Positions 32,157 through 34,277 of a stretch of DNA of 34,277 nt are shown piece after piece (position 1 is the stretch's first letter; every line of letters begins with the position of its first letter). The notes beneath the pieces were generated by a model. It was not told the DNA's origin. It saw nothing but the letters and a program-made list of their open reading frames with translations, and ran no database searches. Origin of the DNA: Bacillota bacterium (GTDB lineage Bacteria > Bacillota > Dethiobacteria > DTU022 > UBA8154). Location: contig DUNV01000088.1 in the NCBI GenBank assembly GCA_012839215.1, forward strand, positions 1 to 34,277, in the 5' to 3' direction. Both the position numbers and the translations under genes were made by a program.

Positions 32157-33278
32157 TTATAATTTTTTTCTTTTTCCAATTACTATGGGGTTGCTCGACC
32201 CGCCAATTATTCTTCCACCACTTGATATTGTTACTTCCTTATCGAGTATAGCGAATTCAACATGAGAATTTTCCCCAATATGGCTTTTCTGCATAATAAT
32301 ACTATTTTCAATAAAGGCCCCTTTCTCAACTTTTACCCCGCGGGACAAAATACTACTGTTTACTGTTCCTTCCACTACACAGCCATTGGCTAGCAACGAA
32401 TTGGTAACATGGGAACCGTTTAAATATCTGCTGGGTGGTTCATCTTTTCCCTTTGTATAAATAAGGCCGGGCTCAAAAAAAAGGCTCTGCCGGATTTTCG
32501 GATTTAAAAGATCGATATTTGCCTGGTAATAATGTTCGATTGAGTTAATCTCCGCAAAATAGCTATCGATGGGCAAAGCATAGATGTTATATTCGTCCTG
32601 ATACTTAAAAATAATATCCCTGAAAAGATCCTCTGCCCCATTAATAATACCGCTTTCCACCATTTCTAATAAGAGCTGTTTCGATAAAATAAAGATTTCT
32701 ACCAGTGGCATACTCCCCTGCCCGGCTTTCGATCCCTTTTCAATTTGTAAAACCCGGCCAGAAGGGCTTTTAACTAGCCCGTAGCCCCAAGGGGAAGATG
32801 ATCCGTTCCCCATAGCAGCACGATAAAAAACTGTAATATCCGCTCTCTTTTCCTTGTGAAAAGCCATTGCTTTCCTAAAATTTAGATTACAAACCAGATT
32901 ACCCGGGGAAATGATGGCATCATTTTGCCGACAGCGCCCCAAAAAATCCAGCTGGCTATAAAATAATTTAATGTTACCCGGAAGGTTAGGTTGCGTGGAA
33001 TAAAAAATGTTGGGTGAAAGAATATGCAGGCCATCCTCCTTGCGGTTTAGATCCCACGATTTCCCGGTCTCCAGATGGTCCATCAAGGAACCATATTTAT
33101 AGAGCGTAAAAACAGCCACCCTTTGCAAGCCCGAATTGGCCATGCTGGAAAGAATAAAATCGACCAGTCGATACCGTCCCCCAAAGGGCACTGATGCAAT
33201 ACAACGGAAATCAGTTAGCTCACTAAGTATATCATCCTGAGCTTTTATATCGATGATTCCTAGAACATCTTTCATCAT
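32157..33278 (-). CDS. glgD: Glucose-1-phosphate adenylyltransferase regulatory subunit GlgD
   Basis: 373 residues from ATG 33278, 7 nt after AGGAGG; the frame is open 15 codons further but without a signal. GlgD is the GlgC paralogue of Firmicutes, which forms a heteromer with GlgC and modulates it while having little or no activity itself. N-terminal nucleotidyltransferase domain begins MMKDVLGIIDIKAQDDILSE; it lacks the GGxGTRL-like loop of GlgC, keeps SVPFGGRYRLVDF, and ends in a left-handed beta-helix (NSSILSRGVKVEKGAFIENS, SIIMQKSHIGENSHVE). Directly follows glgC (45 nt). Confidence 0.93.
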   Translation of the reverse strand: MMKDVLGIIDIKAQDDILSELTDFRCIASVPFGGRYRLVDFILSSMANSGLQRVAVFTLYKYGSLMDHLETGKSWDLNRKEDGLHILSPNIFYSTQPNLPGNIKLFYSQLDFLGRCRQNDAIISPGNLVCNLNFRKAMAFHKEKRADITVFYRAAMGNGSSSPWGYGLVKSPSGRVLQIEKGSKAGQGSMPLVEIFILSKQLLLEMVESGIINGAEDLFRDIIFKYQDEYNIYALPIDSYFAEINSIEHYYQANIDLLNPKIRQSLFFEPGLIYTKGKDEPPSRYLNGSHVTNSLLANGCVVEGTVNSSILSRGVKVEKGAFIENSIIMQKSHIGENSHVEFAILDKEVTISSGGRIIGGSSNPIVIGKRKKL

Positions 33279-33323
33279 CGTCCAGCCTCCTAGAAAAAGT
33301 TCATCCGGCCATAGAAGCTTCAC

Positions 33324-34277
33324 CTAAAAAGATGTTGTCCTGATAACAGAATTCTCCGGCAAGACCAATTTTTCCCTCACAAGAATAATTTCAGGGGGAT
33401 CTTTTTTTTCGCTCCCGATAAGACAGTCATCCCCGATGTGCGCATTCTCATCAATGATTGCCCTTTCTATTCTGGTATTTCGCCCAATACTGACATTGCT
33501 CATGACCACCGAATCTTTTATGATGGAGCCCTCACCAACGTGCACACCATCAAAAAGAACGGAACCATTTACTTCTCCAAAAATCTCACAGCCCTCATTT
33601 ACCAGGGAATTAATGATTTTTGCACCCGCGGCAACATAGTGGGGAGGTTGGTTTCTATTGACAGTATATATTCGCCAGCTCCTATCGAAAAGATCGAGAC
33701 CGTTTCTGCTGCAAATAAGATCTAGATTAGCTTCCCAAAAGCTCTCAATTGTGCCCACATCCTTCCAATACCCCCTAAATTTATAGGCAAATATGCGGCC
33801 ACCCTTGGAGAGCATGAGTGGAATAACGTCCTTTCCAAAATCGTTGCTGGAATCCGGATTTTCGTTATCTGCGTGCAAATATTTTTTCAGGGTTTCTGTA
33901 TTAAAAATGTAAATTCCCATGGAGGCCAGGTTGCTTTGCGGGCGTTCGGGCTTCTCCTGAAATTCTGTAACCCTTCCCTGACGATCTGTATGCATAATAC
34001 CGAACCGGCTGGCCTCATCCCAGGGCACTTCGATGACGGCAATCGTCAGTTCGGCCTGTTTTTCCTGATGAAATTGCAACATAATTGAATAGTCCATCTT
34101 ATAAATATGATCTCCCGATAGAACCAACACATAGCGGGGTTTATATTTATCAATAAAGCATAAATTTTGGTAAATGGCATTCGCCGTTCCCCTGTACCAA
34201 TTATCATCTTCCTCTCCCCTTAGGAAGGGGGGCAAAACTGAGATGCCTCCATGTTTTCGATCAAGATCCCAAGGAAC
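33324..34277 (-). CDS. glgC: Glucose-1-phosphate adenylyltransferase catalytic subunit GlgC, N-terminus outside the window
   Basis: Makes ADP-glucose and PPi from ATP and glucose-1-phosphate, the committed step of glycogen synthesis. The visible 317 residues start at the edge with [20 protein letters not shown], continuous in frame, so about the first 60-70 residues with the nucleotide loop are missing. Landmarks: [23 protein letters not shown] (catalytic Asp), [14 protein letters not shown] and [18 protein letters not shown], then a beta-helix ([20 protein letters not shown]). The TTG at 34235 is internal. First visible gene of the glgC-glgD-glgA-glgP-debranching/MalQ operon; a branching enzyme gene is not in the window. 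Confidence 0.95.
   Translation of the reverse strand, partial: VPWDLDRKHGGISVLPPFLRGEEDDNWYRGTANAIYQNLCFIDKYKPRYVLVLSGDHIYKMDYSIMLQFHQEKQAELTIAVIEVPWDEASRFGIMHTDRQGRVTEFQEKPERPQSNLASMGIYIFNTETLKKYLHADNENPDSSNDFGKDVIPLMLSKGGRIFAYKFRGYWKDVGTIESFWEANLDLICSRNGLDLFDRSWRIYTVNRNQPPHYVAAGAKIINSLVNEGCEIFGEVNGSVLFDGVHVGEGSIIKDSVVMSNVSIGRNTRIERAIIDENAHIGDDCLIGSEKKDPPEIILVREKLVLPENSVIRTTSF

Overview
The window comes from an anaerobic, endospore-forming Firmicute, probably of a clostridial or Peptococcaceae-like lineage. The signs are SpoIIP, a three-subunit [FeFe] hydrogenase of the NAD-linked bifurcating type, the low-GC Gram-positive glycogen gene set with a GlgD subunit, strong AGGAGG ribosome binding sites, and several GTG/TTG starts. 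No rRNA, tRNA or CRISPR array was seen.

Layout. From 1 to 6601 everything reads leftward: an interrupted yyaL, acpS, then an iron-sulfur unit (Rrf2 regulator, cysteine desulfurase, IscU scaffold), spoIIP, a membrane miniprotein, and a gene that leaves the window. The Rrf2 gene has a good sigma-A promoter and two inverted repeats that may be its own operators. From 6744 to 8073 an SPFH membrane protein and a 59-residue ribbon-helix-helix-like protein form a rightward unit with a palindrome at the promoter. A leftward CDF metal exporter and a rightward c-di-GMP enzyme diverge near 9100-9270. From 11559 to 15475 are a DUF2249/AhpD-like protein preceded by a decayed RelE/ParE toxin, a PflX-type radical SAM protein, and a beta-helix protein with a Cys-rich tail. 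From 15455 to 17056 are a CoA-disulfide-reductase-like flavoprotein, apparently starting at CTG, and a 53-residue basic protein. A 498-bp inverted-repeat element holding an Rpn-type transposase remnant (17097-17594) abuts the hydrogenase operon. That operon (HydC-, HydB- and HydA-like, 17599-21731) follows a CAP-domain protein with a consensus TTGACA/TATAAT promoter. A divergent orphan histidine kinase follows, and then the leftward glycogen operon glgC-glgD-glgA-glgP-debranching/MalQ fusion (24743-34277), whose first gene is cut by the window edge.

How the genes work together. The glycogen genes cover synthesis (ADP-glucose formation and polymerisation) and breakdown (phosphorolysis, debranching, glucan transfer). 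The hydrogenase would balance NADH and ferredoxin by making or using H2, and the nifS/iscU/Rrf2 unit would supply and sense iron-sulfur clusters for such enzymes.

Most notable: the protein at 9274-11379 joins a GGDEF domain with intact catalytic and I-site motifs, an intact HD-GYP domain, and a complete TupA-like tungstate-binding domain, with no signal peptide or membrane segment. This looks like a cytoplasmic oxyanion sensor wired directly to c-di-GMP turnover, which I do not know as a described system. Other items worth attention are an 18-nt in-frame insertion carrying TAA just before the CHWC motif of yyaL, the CTG start, the nested inverted-repeat element, a 30-bp near-perfect palindrome before the histidine kinase, and several small genes and gene remnants that are easy to miss.
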